DNA of 64,000 nucleotides from assembly GCF_000381885.1 (NCBI RefSeq), contig NZ_KB907225.1:1-64000 (forward strand). Reading direction: 5' to 3'. The notes under the pieces are model-generated. The model made no database searches, was not told the DNA's origin, and saw nothing but the letters and a program-made list of their open reading frames with translations. Made by a program: the position numbers and the translations under genes. The DNA is from Actinomadura atramentaria DSM 43919 (GTDB lineage: Bacteria; Actinomycetota; Actinomycetes; Streptosporangiales; Streptosporangiaceae). Shown one piece after another: positions 9,017-16,193 of the stretch (within the stretch, counting starts at the first letter, position 1; every line of letters starts with the position of its first letter).

Positions 9017-9301
9017 ACATGAACCGTACCCAATCGTTGGTGGAAACCACAGGGGTCAATTAGCGTAGCCGCAGGTCAACCGCGATGTTTTTACCTTTCG
9101 GTCGCCGATTACACAAAATCATCACCGGCTTTTCACGCGGACGGTCAGGCCGGACGCGCCCCGCACGGCCCCGCGCGGGCGTCCCGGTCGCCCGGCCGCG
9201 CCGTTTCTCTCCGCATTCATGCGGGTACACAACGTGTCGTTCGATAGGAACGCGACGACCGCTCTCCAGAGCGGACGCGCCGGGCGAATCGGGGGGTTGC
9301 C
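9017..9301. other. intergenic region with AT-richer stretch
   Basis: This is a divergent region between the metallopeptidase (minus) and a small plus-strand gene. Positions about 9030-9130 are clearly less GC-rich than the surroundings and contain two GGTCAA direct repeats (near 9054 and 9076). It probably holds promoters for both directions, but no -35/-10 pair with good spacing stands out. No convincing small gene was seen. Confidence 0.4.
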
Positions 9302-9634
9302 GTGGGTGCGCGCAGGAAGAGGAAGACGGGGACGGGCCGGGGGCGCGGGACGCCGGGCGGCGTCGGCGCGGTGCTCGGCCGGGCGGTCGCGCGGGAGCTG
9401 CGGCCGTCCGCGCACCGGGCCGCGCCGCGCGTGCGGCTGCACGCCTCCGCGATGATCCGGCTCATGCAGGTGCTGGCCCCGCTGGCGCTGTCGGTGACGG
9501 CGGCGCGGCTGGTCCGGCGGCGGCGGACGCGGCGGCACGCCGCCGCGGAGCCGCTGCCGCTGCGGGCCGCCGAGGCGTGCGCGGACGCGCCGGCCGAGCC
9601 CGCGGGGCGGCCGGCGGCGGTCGCCGGGAGCTGA
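9302..9634 (+). CDS. hypothetical protein (110 aa)
   Basis: The GTG start at 9302 follows a GGGGGG run. The protein is strongly basic at the N-terminus (GARRKRKTGTGRGRG), has a possible membrane-associated segment around MIRLMQVLAPLALSVTAARL (about 51-70), then Arg- and Ala-rich sequence. No family is recognised. It stands alone between divergent neighbours, and its composition could partly reflect the GC-rich background. Confidence 0.45.
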   Translation: MGARRKRKTGTGRGRGTPGGVGAVLGRAVARELRPSAHRAAPRVRLHASAMIRLMQVLAPLALSVTAARLVRRRRTRRHAAAEPLPLRAAEACADAPAEPAGRPAAVAGS

Positions 9635-9751
9635 GCGGGCGGGTCTTTCCGGCCGTGCGGGCGGGGCGTCGTGGTGAACGGCGTCCCGCCTTTCCGCGTC
9701 CGATCACGGGTTGATCTACTTCCGTTCCGCCCGCCTTTCTGCGGCCGGGTG

Positions 9752-10627
9752 TCAGCAGGCCGCGTACAGGACGTCGCGGAGGCCGGGGCGGTCCTCGCGG
9801 TCCGCGCGCCAGACCAGGCGCAGGCGCAGGTCGGGGGCGGGAAGGGCGAGGCGGGCGAGGGTTCCGGCGGCGAGTGAGTCCGCGACGGCGAACTCCGGGA
9901 GCAGCGCGACGCCGAGGCCGCGTTCGGCCCAGGCCCGCATCACCGCGACGCTCCCGGCGCGGACGCGGTCGGGCGCGGACCCGAGCACCCGCTCCCCCGC
10001 GATCCAGAACGAGCAGTTCGGGACGTTGACGAGCAGCCGCTCCCCGGCGAGGTCGCCGGGCGCGAGGTGCGGGCGGTCCGCGAGCGGGTGGCCGGGTTCG
10101 GCGACGAGCGCGAGCGGCACCGGGTCGAGGTCGAGGAACGCCAGCGGCGCGGCGGGGACGGGAAACCCGAGGTCCCCGAGCGCGGGGCCGGCGTCGAGCA
10201 GCAGGACGGCGTCCAGCGCCCCGGTGGCGGCGTCCGCGAGGAGGTCGTCGCGGCTGGCGGCGGTGACGACCCGGACGTCCGCGCCGGGCCGCCGTTCGGC
10301 GAGCCGCGCGAGCACGCGCGGGACGTGGACGGCGGCGAGGGTCTCCAGCGCGCCGAGCCGCAGCGCGACGGGCTCGGCCGCGACCTCGCGCCGCGCCTGC
10401 TCGGCCTGGTCGAGCAGGCGGCGCGCCCAACCGGTCAGCCGGTCCCCCGCCGCGGTGAGCCGCATGCCGCGCGCGGTGCGCTCGAACAGCGCGACGTCCA
10501 GGGACCGTTCCAACGCACGGATCTGCTCGGACACCGTGGACGGCGCGAGGCCGAGCGCCGCCGCGGCGTCGTTCACGGTCCGGTGCCGGACGACGGCCTC
10601 GAACGTCCGGAGCTGCCGCAGTTCCAT
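9752..10627 (-). CDS. LysR family transcriptional regulator
   Basis: The 291-aa protein has an N-terminal winged HTH (MELRQLRTFEAVVRHRTVND ... LGLAPSTVSEQIRALE, residues 1-60) and a LysR effector-binding domain. The frame could start at an ATG at 10642, but that codon lies inside a likely LysR operator. The ATG at 10627, preceded by GGCGGGGG, gives the usual MELRQL start. It is divergent from an MFS transporter gene, the common arrangement for a LysR protein controlling its neighbour in response to the exported compound. Confidence 0.88.
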   Translation of the reverse strand: MELRQLRTFEAVVRHRTVNDAAAALGLAPSTVSEQIRALERSLDVALFERTARGMRLTAAGDRLTGWARRLLDQAEQARREVAAEPVALRLGALETLAAVHVPRVLARLAERRPGADVRVVTAASRDDLLADAATGALDAVLLLDAGPALGDLGFPVPAAPLAFLDLDPVPLALVAEPGHPLADRPHLAPGDLAGERLLVNVPNCSFWIAGERVLGSAPDRVRAGSVAVMRAWAERGLGVALLPEFAVADSLAAGTLARLALPAPDLRLRLVWRADREDRPGLRDVLYAAC

Positions 10628-10641
10628 GCCCCCGCCGATCA

Positions 10642-10656
10642 TTCGGTTTTCCCGAA
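10642..10656. promoter_or_regulatory. candidate LysR operator (TTCGG-N5-CCGAA)
   Basis: A perfect 5-5-5 inverted repeat, TTCGG TTTTC CCGAA, lies in the short divergent region between the LysR and MFS genes. The position and dyad symmetry fit a LysR-type binding box controlling both genes. Binding is inferred from position and symmetry only. Confidence 0.5.
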
Positions 10657-10713
10657 CGGAGTGTACGGCGCAGCCGGTCGAGCCGGACCGGGCGCGGGCC
10701 GACAGTGGGCGGC

Positions 10714-12069
10714 ATGACTTCCCTCGACGCTTCCGTCCGGGCGGAACCGGGCGCCGCGCGCCGCCGCGCGGCGCTGATCGGCATCTCGCTCGGCTACTTC
10801 ATGGTGCTGCTCGACACGACCGTCCTGTCCGTCGCGGAACCGGACCTCGCCGGGTCGCTGCGCACGTCCGTCGCGGGCCTGCAGTGGGCGACGACGGCGT
10901 ACACGGTGGTGTTCGCGGCATTGCTTCCCTCGGCGGGCGCGGTCGCGGACCGGTACGGCGCGCACCGCGTGTTCCGCGCGGGCGTCGCGGTGTTCGGCGC
11001 GGGGTCGCTGCTGTGCGCGGTCGCGCCGGACCTGGCGTTCCTCGTCGGGGTCCGCGCGGTGCTGGGCGCGGCGGCGGCCGCGTGCGTGCCCGCGTCGATG
11101 GCCGTGATCGGCCGCCTGTACCCCGGCAGGGGCGCGCACGCGCGGGCCGTCGCGGTGTGGGCGGCGATCAGCGGGAGCGCGGTCGCGGCCGGCCCCGTCG
11201 TCGGCGGCCTGCTCGTCGGGCTCGCGGGCTGGCGGGCGATCTTCGTCGTCAACGCGCCGATCGCGGTCGCGGTGCTCGCGCTCGCGGCGGGCCGCCTCGT
11301 CCGGACGCCGCGCGGCGACCGCCGCGTCGACTGGCTCGCGCAGGCGGCGGGCTGCGCCGTGCTGGCCCTGCTGACGGACGCGGTGATCGCGGCGGGCGGG
11401 GCCGCGTGGCCGCACGCGGGCGCGTCCCTCGCCGGGGCGGCCGCCGCGGCGGCGGTGTTCGCGGCGCTGGAGCGGCGCAGCGCCGCGCCCGTCCTGGACC
11501 GGGCGTTCCTGCGCGGCCGGGGCGTCCGGGCGGGGCTGCTGGTCGGCGCGGCGGCGAACTTCACGCTGACCGGCGACCTGTTCGTCCTCCCGCTGCTGCT
11601 GCACGACCGGTCGTACGGCCCGGTCGGGACGGGGCTGGCGTTCCTGCCGCTGACGCTGCCGTTCGTCCTGCTGCCGACGGCGACCGGGCGGATCGTGGCG
11701 CGGTCCGGCCCGCGCGCGCCGATCCTGGCCGGGACGGCGCTGCTCGCGCTCGGCGGCGCGGCGCTGGCCGTCGCGGCGCGGACGGACGGCGGCTACCTCG
11801 GCCTGCTGCCGGGCCTGCTGCTGACCGGGCTCGGGATGCCGTTCGTGCTGCCCGCGCTCGTCGCGGCGGTGGTCGGCGCGGCCCCGCCCGGCACGGCCGG
11901 GGCGACCGGCGGGCTGCTGAACGCGGGCCGCCAGGTCGGCGCGACGCTCGGCGTGGCCGCGATGGGCGCGGTCGGCGCGGCGCACGGGGCGCTGTGGCTC
12001 GCGGGCGGGGTCTGCGCGGCCGCCGGTCTGTGGTTCGCCCGCGCGATTCCGCGCCGGACCGGGCCGTGA
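10714..12069 (+). CDS. MFS transporter, DHA2/EmrB-QacA type drug efflux
   Basis: This protein of about 451 aa has roughly 14 hydrophobic segments. It starts with the DHA2 signature YFMVLLDTTVLSVAEPDL in helix 1, followed by the loop motif DRYGAHRVFRAG and the helix 5 motif GPVVGGLLVGLAGWRAIF. Such proteins export drugs or antibiotics by proton antiport. The ATG at 10714 is preferred over a GTG 9 bases earlier because MTSLDASV is the more usual cytoplasmic start. It is likely regulated by the divergent LysR protein. Confidence 0.88.
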   Translation: MTSLDASVRAEPGAARRRAALIGISLGYFMVLLDTTVLSVAEPDLAGSLRTSVAGLQWATTAYTVVFAALLPSAGAVADRYGAHRVFRAGVAVFGAGSLLCAVAPDLAFLVGVRAVLGAAAAACVPASMAVIGRLYPGRGAHARAVAVWAAISGSAVAAGPVVGGLLVGLAGWRAIFVVNAPIAVAVLALAAGRLVRTPRGDRRVDWLAQAAGCAVLALLTDAVIAAGGAAWPHAGASLAGAAAAAAVFAALERRSAAPVLDRAFLRGRGVRAGLLVGAAANFTLTGDLFVLPLLLHDRSYGPVGTGLAFLPLTLPFVLLPTATGRIVARSGPRAPILAGTALLALGGAALAVAARTDGGYLGLLPGLLLTGLGMPFVLPALVAAVVGAAPPGTAGATGGLLNAGRQVGATLGVAAMGAVGAAHGALWLAGGVCAAAGLWFARAIPRRTGP

Positions 12070-12193
12070 TGCCGCGCGTCCGGGGTGAGAAAGCGCACAC
12101 TTACGACGTTCGCGCAGGCAGCGGCCTTGACCAAAGCGGGCGCTCGGTTTTCTTGACGGTCGCTGTGGCGGGAAAGCGGGTACATCGCGGACA

Positions 12194-13543
12194 ATGGGTG
12201 ACGTGAGCGACCTTCCCCGCCGCGCGGTGACGCGGTCCGCAAAGCTGGCGTCCCTCCCGCTCGGTTTCGCCGGGCGCACCGCGCTGGGCATCGGGAAAAA
12301 GACGTTCGGGCGGCCCGCCGAGGCCGTCGCCCTGGAGATCCAGCAGCGCACCGCCGAGCAGTTGTTCAAGGTGCTCGGGGAGCTCAAGGGCGGGGCGATG
12401 AAGCTCGGCCAGATGCTGTCGATCTTCGAGGCCGCGCTGCCGCCGGAGATCGCCGGGCCGTACCGGGCGACGCTCACCCGGCTGCAGGAGGCCGCGCCGC
12501 CGCTGCCCGCGTCCGCCGTCCACAAGGTGCTGGCGGAGGCGCTCGGCCCGGACTGGCGGGACGAGTTCGCGTCGTTCGACGACAAGCCCGCCGCGGCCGC
12601 GTCCATCGGGCAGGTCCACCGCGCCGTCTGGAACGACGGCCGCGCGGTGGCCGTCAAGGTGCAGTACCCCGGCGCGGGCAAGGCGCTGATCAGCGACTTC
12701 AACCAGCTCGCGCGGCTCGGACGGCTGTTCGGCGTGCTCATGCCGGGCCTGGACGTCAAGTCGATGCTGGCCGAGCTGAAGGAACGCGTCGTCGAGGAGC
12801 TCGACTACACGATCGAGGCCGACTCGCAGACGGCGATGCGCGAGGCGTACCCCGCCGACGACCCGGACTTCTACATCCCCGAGGTCGTCGCGCAGGCGGG
12901 GAACGTCCTGGTCACCGAGTGGATCGGCGGCATCCCGCTGTCGAAGGTCATCAGCGAGGGCGACCAGGAGCAGCGGAACCACGCCGCGCTGCTGTACTGC
13001 CGGTTCCTGCTGTCGGGCGCGAAGCGCGCCGGGATGCTCCACGGCGATCCGCACCCCGGCAACTTCCGCCTCCTGGAGGACGGGCGCCTCGGCGTGCTCG
13101 ACTTCGGCGCGGTCGACCGCATCCCGCCGGAGTTCCTCAACCGGATGGGCCGCCTCCTGCGCATCGGCACCCTCGCCGAGATCGACGAGGTCGAAGAAGC
13201 ACTGCGCGACGAGGACTTCATCCGCGAGAACGTCACGATCGACGCCGAGGCGCTGCAGGCGTTCCTCGCGCCGATCACCGAACCGTTCATCAACGAGACG
13301 TTCGCGTTCAACCGCGAATGGCTCCGCGACATGGCGGCGACGGTCACCGACCTGCGGCCGACCAACGTCGTCCGGCAGCTCAACCTGCCGCCGGAGTACG
13401 TGATCGTCCACCGGGTCCTGTCCGCCGGGACGGGCGTGCTGTGCCAGCTCGAATGCGAGATCCCGGCGCGCGCCGAGTCCATCCGGTGGATTCCGGGGTT
13501 CGCGGACGAGGACGACGCGGAGCTGACGCCCGCCTCGTCCTGA
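12194..13543 (+). CDS. ABC1/AarF (UbiB-like) atypical kinase
   Basis: The 449-aa protein shows the ADCK/UbiB signatures: the KxGQ motif in GGAMKLGQMLS (about residue 70), the Ala-rich loop AAAASIGQVHRA (about 135), HGDPHPGN (about 283) and the metal-binding DFGAVDRI (about 304). It resembles Rv3197, which lies next to whiB7 in mycobacteria and has been linked to intrinsic drug tolerance. ATPase or kinase activity on lipid-soluble substrates is plausible but unproven. It converges on the minus-strand whiB7 region. Confidence 0.88.
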   Translation: MGDVSDLPRRAVTRSAKLASLPLGFAGRTALGIGKKTFGRPAEAVALEIQQRTAEQLFKVLGELKGGAMKLGQMLSIFEAALPPEIAGPYRATLTRLQEAAPPLPASAVHKVLAEALGPDWRDEFASFDDKPAAAASIGQVHRAVWNDGRAVAVKVQYPGAGKALISDFNQLARLGRLFGVLMPGLDVKSMLAELKERVVEELDYTIEADSQTAMREAYPADDPDFYIPEVVAQAGNVLVTEWIGGIPLSKVISEGDQEQRNHAALLYCRFLLSGAKRAGMLHGDPHPGNFRLLEDGRLGVLDFGAVDRIPPEFLNRMGRLLRIGTLAEIDEVEEALRDEDFIRENVTIDAEALQAFLAPITEPFINETFAFNREWLRDMAATVTDLRPTNVVRQLNLPPEYVIVHRVLSAGTGVLCQLECEIPARAESIRWIPGFADEDDAELTPASS

Positions 13544-13557
13544 CCTTTGGGCAAAGG

Positions 13558-13592
13558 CGAAGCCCGCGCGCTGATGAGGCGCGCGGGCTTCG
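13558..13592. terminator. hairpin between convergent genes
   Basis: A 13-bp perfect stem (arms 13558-13570 and 13580-13592, 9-base loop) lies 14 bp after the ABC1 kinase stop. A smaller hairpin, CCTTTGGGCAAAGG, sits at 13544-13557. Read from the minus strand the large stem is followed by GCCTTTG. It probably terminates transcription from one or both sides; there is no long T-tract. Confidence 0.5.
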
Positions 13593-13791
13593 GCGCACCG
13601 GGGAGGGGATCTCCGGTGCGGGGTGGCCCGGCCGGGAGGCGCGCGGCCCGTCGAAACCATCCCAGAAAGGACGGACGGCGCCTGCGACCGGCCGGGCGGG
13701 CCGGGTGCGGCCTGCCCGGTTCGCCCCCGTGGCGGAACCGGACGGGCCGAGTGATGGCCGGTGGTGAGGACCCCCGTGGTGGGCCCGGTGG
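13593..13791. other. intergenic, nothing recognised
   Basis: This is about 200 bp of GC-rich sequence between the terminator-like hairpin and the end of the Ala-rich gene. Frames crossing it have low-complexity Arg/Pro/Gly composition. No gene, RNA or repeat could be supported. Confidence 0.35.
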
Positions 13792-14148
13792 TCAGTGCGT
13801 GGGCCGGGGAGCCTCCCGCGGAGTCGGGGCGAGCAGCACCCGCGCGACACGGGCCGCCCGCGTCCGCGCGTCCCGGCGGGCGCGGCGCAGCGCCGCGACG
13901 CGCCGAATGCGCTCCAGTTCCGCCGCGCGCGCCGCACCGACGACCGGCGCGGCCATGACCGGCACGGCCGCGGCCAGCGCGGCCGTGGCCGACGCGGTGG
14001 CGGCCCGCGCGACCGTGGCCGACGCGCCCGCGACCGGCGCGGCCGTGGCCAGCGCGATGGCAGTCGGCGCGGTGGCGGCCAGCGGCACCGCGATCGGCGC
14101 GGTGGCGGTCGGCGCGGAGGTCGTCCGCGCGGTGGTGGTGTTCGTCAT
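13792..14148 (-). CDS. Ala/Thr-rich hypothetical protein (118 aa)
   Basis: The ATG at 14148 has a strong upstream GAGGGGAA. The first 75 residues are an Ala/Thr/Val/Pro-rich low-complexity stretch with no charged residues except one Arg (begins MTNTTTARTTSAPTATAP). The rest is an Arg/Ala helix-prone tail (AAELERIRRVAALRRARRD). The DNA of the first half is an imperfect repeat of a GGCGCGGTGGC-like unit. No family is recognised. It lies downstream of whiB7 in the same direction. Confidence 0.45.
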   Translation of the reverse strand: MTNTTTARTTSAPTATAPIAVPLAATAPTAIALATAAPVAGASATVARAATASATAALAAAVPVMAAPVVGAARAAELERIRRVAALRRARRDARTRAARVARVLLAPTPREAPRPTH

Positions 14149-14163
14149 CGGTTCCCCTCTTCC

Positions 14164-14195
14164 GGCGGGCGGCCCGGTGGTTCGGGCCGCCCGCC
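14164..14195. repeat. 13-bp inverted repeat upstream of the Ala-rich gene
   Basis: Arms 14164-14176 and 14183-14195 are perfectly complementary with loop GTGGTT. It lies in the 109-bp gap between whiB7 and the Ala-rich gene, so it would fold in that transcript's leader. It may be a second terminator for whiB7 or a leader structure. Confidence 0.45.
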
Positions 14196-14221
14196 GCGTC
14201 GTGCGGTGCCGGTCGTCCGGC

Positions 14222-14256
14222 CCCGGCCGGGCCGCGCGGCGCGCGGCCCGGCCGGG
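14222..14256 (-). terminator. whiB7 terminator candidate (17-bp stem)
   Basis: A perfect 35-base palindrome with 17-bp arms (14222-14238 and 14240-14256) begins directly after the whiB7 stop codon. It has no T-tract, as is common for actinobacterial I-shaped terminators. Its position immediately 3' of whiB7 makes termination the simplest reading. Confidence 0.55.
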
Positions 14257-14257
14257 A

Positions 14258-14539
14258 TCAGGACGCCTCGGGCACCGGGTGCTTGCGCGGACGTCCGCGG
14301 GGCCGCTTGCGCGCGACGATCACGCCGCGCACGAACAGCTCGCCGCCCCAGACGCCCCACGGCTCCCGGCGCTCGACGGCGCCCGCGAGGCACCGCTTGC
14401 GCAGCGGGCACTCCAGGCACAGCGCCTTGGCGAGCTCCACATCGGCGGGAGCCTCCGCGAAGAACAGCTCCGGGTCGGTCCGGCAGGGAAGTGTGAGGTC
14501 CTCGTCGCTCACGGCGAGAGCCCCCTGCGTCACGGTCAC
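14258..14539 (-). CDS. whiB7: WhiB7-type iron-sulfur transcription factor
   Basis: The 93-aa protein has four cysteines in the WhiB pattern (LPCRTD, then CLECPLRKRC), the turn motif EPWGVWGGELF, and the C-terminal AT-hook RGRPRKHP that distinguishes WhiB7/WblC. WhiB7 binds the primary sigma factor and activates intrinsic antibiotic resistance genes from promoters with AT-rich DNA next to -35. The GTG at 14539 is chosen because GAGAGGA lies 6-7 bases upstream and the length then matches known WhiB7 (about 92 aa). An in-frame ATG at 14554 is the alternative. The gene has a leader of about 500 bp. Confidence 0.92.
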   Translation of the reverse strand: MTVTQGALAVSDEDLTLPCRTDPELFFAEAPADVELAKALCLECPLRKRCLAGAVERREPWGVWGGELFVRGVIVARKRPRGRPRKHPVPEAS

Positions 14540-14554
14540 CCTGGTTCCTCTCAT

Positions 14555-15070
14555 TGGATCTCTGCGGGTGTGTCGTTGGTCTTCGGGCAAAGAGAAAGGC
14601 CGCGGATTCCGGTGTCGGAATCCGCGGCCTGGGGCTCGCCGGCTGTTGCTAGACCGGTCGCCTCCAGGGCTGCGGACCCGACACCTCTCCCAGACGGGAG
14701 AGGCCGGTCATGGCGCGGACGCCGAATTCGGCCGTCGCCTTCTCGGCGCCGACGAACTCATGGCGATCCGCCCGCTGCTGGATCTGCTTCTGCCGCGCTC
14801 CGTCAGGCCGCGCGCTCGGCCGTGCGGCGCCGACCAGGCCGAGGCCCGGCCGCTCGCTGAGCCGTCCCGGCTCGCACGGCCGTGCCTGCGCGAGGCCCGG
14901 CAGAGCCGAGGGCAGAGCGCAATACACGGGGGACGCGCCGGAGCGCGGCGCGGCAGTCAGAGCGCGCCACGATTTCGTCGTGTTGTTGATCACCGGACTG
15001 CACACCACCTCTCGGCGCATCGGGGCCGTTCCGCCGGATCTGGGCATCCGGGGCGGCCGGTTGATTGCTC
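14555..15070 (-). promoter_or_regulatory. long whiB7 5' leader with candidate uORF
   Basis: About 515 bp separate the predicted promoter from whiB7. Besides the terminator, the leader holds a small hairpin at about 14683-14702 (CCTCTCCC/GGGAGAGG). A candidate upstream ORF runs 15003 to 14803 (66 codons, GTG start after GAGAGGTGG, beginning MQSGDQQHDEIVARSD). A second possibility is the end of a frame stopping at 14649, just before the terminator (ending SGPQPWRRPV). Which uORF is used cannot be told from the sequence. Drug-stalled ribosomes on a uORF would be expected to prevent terminator formation. Confidence 0.55.
14588..14630 (-). terminator. intrinsic terminator/attenuator in the whiB7 leader
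   Basis: A perfect 15-bp stem (14597-14611 with 14616-14630, loop GTGT on the plus strand) is followed on the minus strand by TTTCTCTTT, a classic Rho-independent terminator. It lies about 50 bases upstream of the whiB7 start, inside the leader, so it must be bypassed for whiB7 to be expressed. This is the arrangement known for ribosome-mediated attenuation of whiB7/wblC. Confidence 0.8.
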
Positions 15071-15076
15071 GCGTCG

Positions 15077-15115
15077 AGCGTACGGGGCTCGGCGCGACAT
15101 CGGCAAGATATTTTT
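15077..15115 (-). promoter_or_regulatory. predicted whiB7 promoter with AT-rich UP motif
   Basis: On the minus strand TTGCCG (15101-15106) and TACGCT (15077-15082) are separated by 18 bp. Immediately upstream of the -35 lies AAAAATATC (15107-15115), a rare AT-rich block in this genome. WhiB7-dependent promoters are known to carry such a block next to -35 for the AT-hook, so autoregulation is likely. Confidence 0.7.
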
Positions 15116-15206
15116 GACCTGCGGTTTCGTGGTTCACTTCACGCGTTCCGCAGCGAACTTCCGGGCGATTCGCCGCATCTCAGGAAGATGGGGCGGCGTT
15201 CGCCGG

Positions 15207-16058
15207 TCAGGCGTCGGTGACGCGGATCAGGCCCTCCTGCATCACCGACACGACGAGCTGGCCGTCGCGCGTGAACACCTGACCGCGCGCGAGTCCCCGC
15301 GCTCCCCCGGCGAACGGGGTGTCCTGGAGGTACAGGAGCCAGTCGTCCGCGCGGAACGGCCGGTGGAACCACATGGCGTGGTCGAGGCTCGCGCCCATCG
15401 TCCGCTTGTCGCCCCAGGCCAGGCCGTGGTTCAGCAGGACGGTGTCGAGCAGCGTCATGTCCGACGCGTACGTCATGAGGCAGACGTGCAGCAGCGGGTC
15501 GTCGGGCAGTTCGCCGTCCGCCTTCAGCCAGACTTCCGACACCGGTGTCGCCAGCGCGGGGTCCTTGGCGGCCTCCCACGTCAGCGGGGTCGCGTGCCGG
15601 ACGTCGAACGGGCGGCGGCTGACCCACTCGTCGGCGAACCGCTCGCCGAACAGCGGCACGAACCGGTCCCGGCTCGTCGGCAGCGTCTCCGGGTCGGACG
15701 CGGGCGGCATCGGGGCCTGGTGCTCCGGCCCGGACTCGGCGATCTGGAACGACGCCGACAGCGTGAAGATCGCCTTGCCGTGCTGGACTGCGGTGACCCG
15801 GCGCGTCGTGAAGGACCGCCCGTCGCGGACCCGGTCGACCGTGTAGACGATCGGGACCAGCGGGTCGCCGGGGCGGATGAAGTAGGCGTGCAGCGAGTGG
15901 ACCGGCCGGTTCACCGGCACCGTGCGGCCCGCCGCGACCAGCGCCTGCCCGGCGACCTGGCCGCCGAAGACGCGCTGCTGCCGGTCCTCGGGGCTGCGCC
16001 CGCGGAAAATGTCGTTCTCGATCTGCTCCAGATCCAGCAGATCGAGCAGTGCCTTCAT
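15207..16058 (-). CDS. tesB: acyl-CoA thioesterase II
   Basis: The 283-aa protein is a double-hotdog TesB: LLDLLDLEQIENDIFRG at the N-terminus, RVFGGQVAGQALVAA (about 30-45), RPGDPLVPIVYTVDRVRDGRSF, and in the second half DMTLLDTVLLNHGLAW and LDHAMWFHRPFRADDWLLY. It hydrolyses acyl-CoA to free acid and CoA. The ATG at 16058 is chosen because AAGGAG lies 5 bases upstream and the length fits TesB (about 285 aa); an upstream GTG at 16112 is in frame. Confidence 0.92.
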   Translation of the reverse strand: MKALLDLLDLEQIENDIFRGRSPEDRQQRVFGGQVAGQALVAAGRTVPVNRPVHSLHAYFIRPGDPLVPIVYTVDRVRDGRSFTTRRVTAVQHGKAIFTLSASFQIAESGPEHQAPMPPASDPETLPTSRDRFVPLFGERFADEWVSRRPFDVRHATPLTWEAAKDPALATPVSEVWLKADGELPDDPLLHVCLMTYASDMTLLDTVLLNHGLAWGDKRTMGASLDHAMWFHRPFRADDWLLYLQDTPFAGGARGLARGQVFTRDGQLVVSVMQEGLIRVTDA

Positions 16059-16193
16059 GGACTCCTTCACATCCGCAGTCTCCCAAACGACCGCCCGCTT
16101 CGGTCCGCTCACCCCCGATGGCGTTGGTCACTGCCGATCCGGCACGAATCACATCAGATGTCCGACACGCTCCACTCCCGCTGGCGCCGGGGT

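Noticed and set aside
9039..9110. TTGACC and TACGCT elements on the minus strand as a promoter
   Set aside because: The spacing between candidate hexamers does not fit any standard -35/-10 arrangement.
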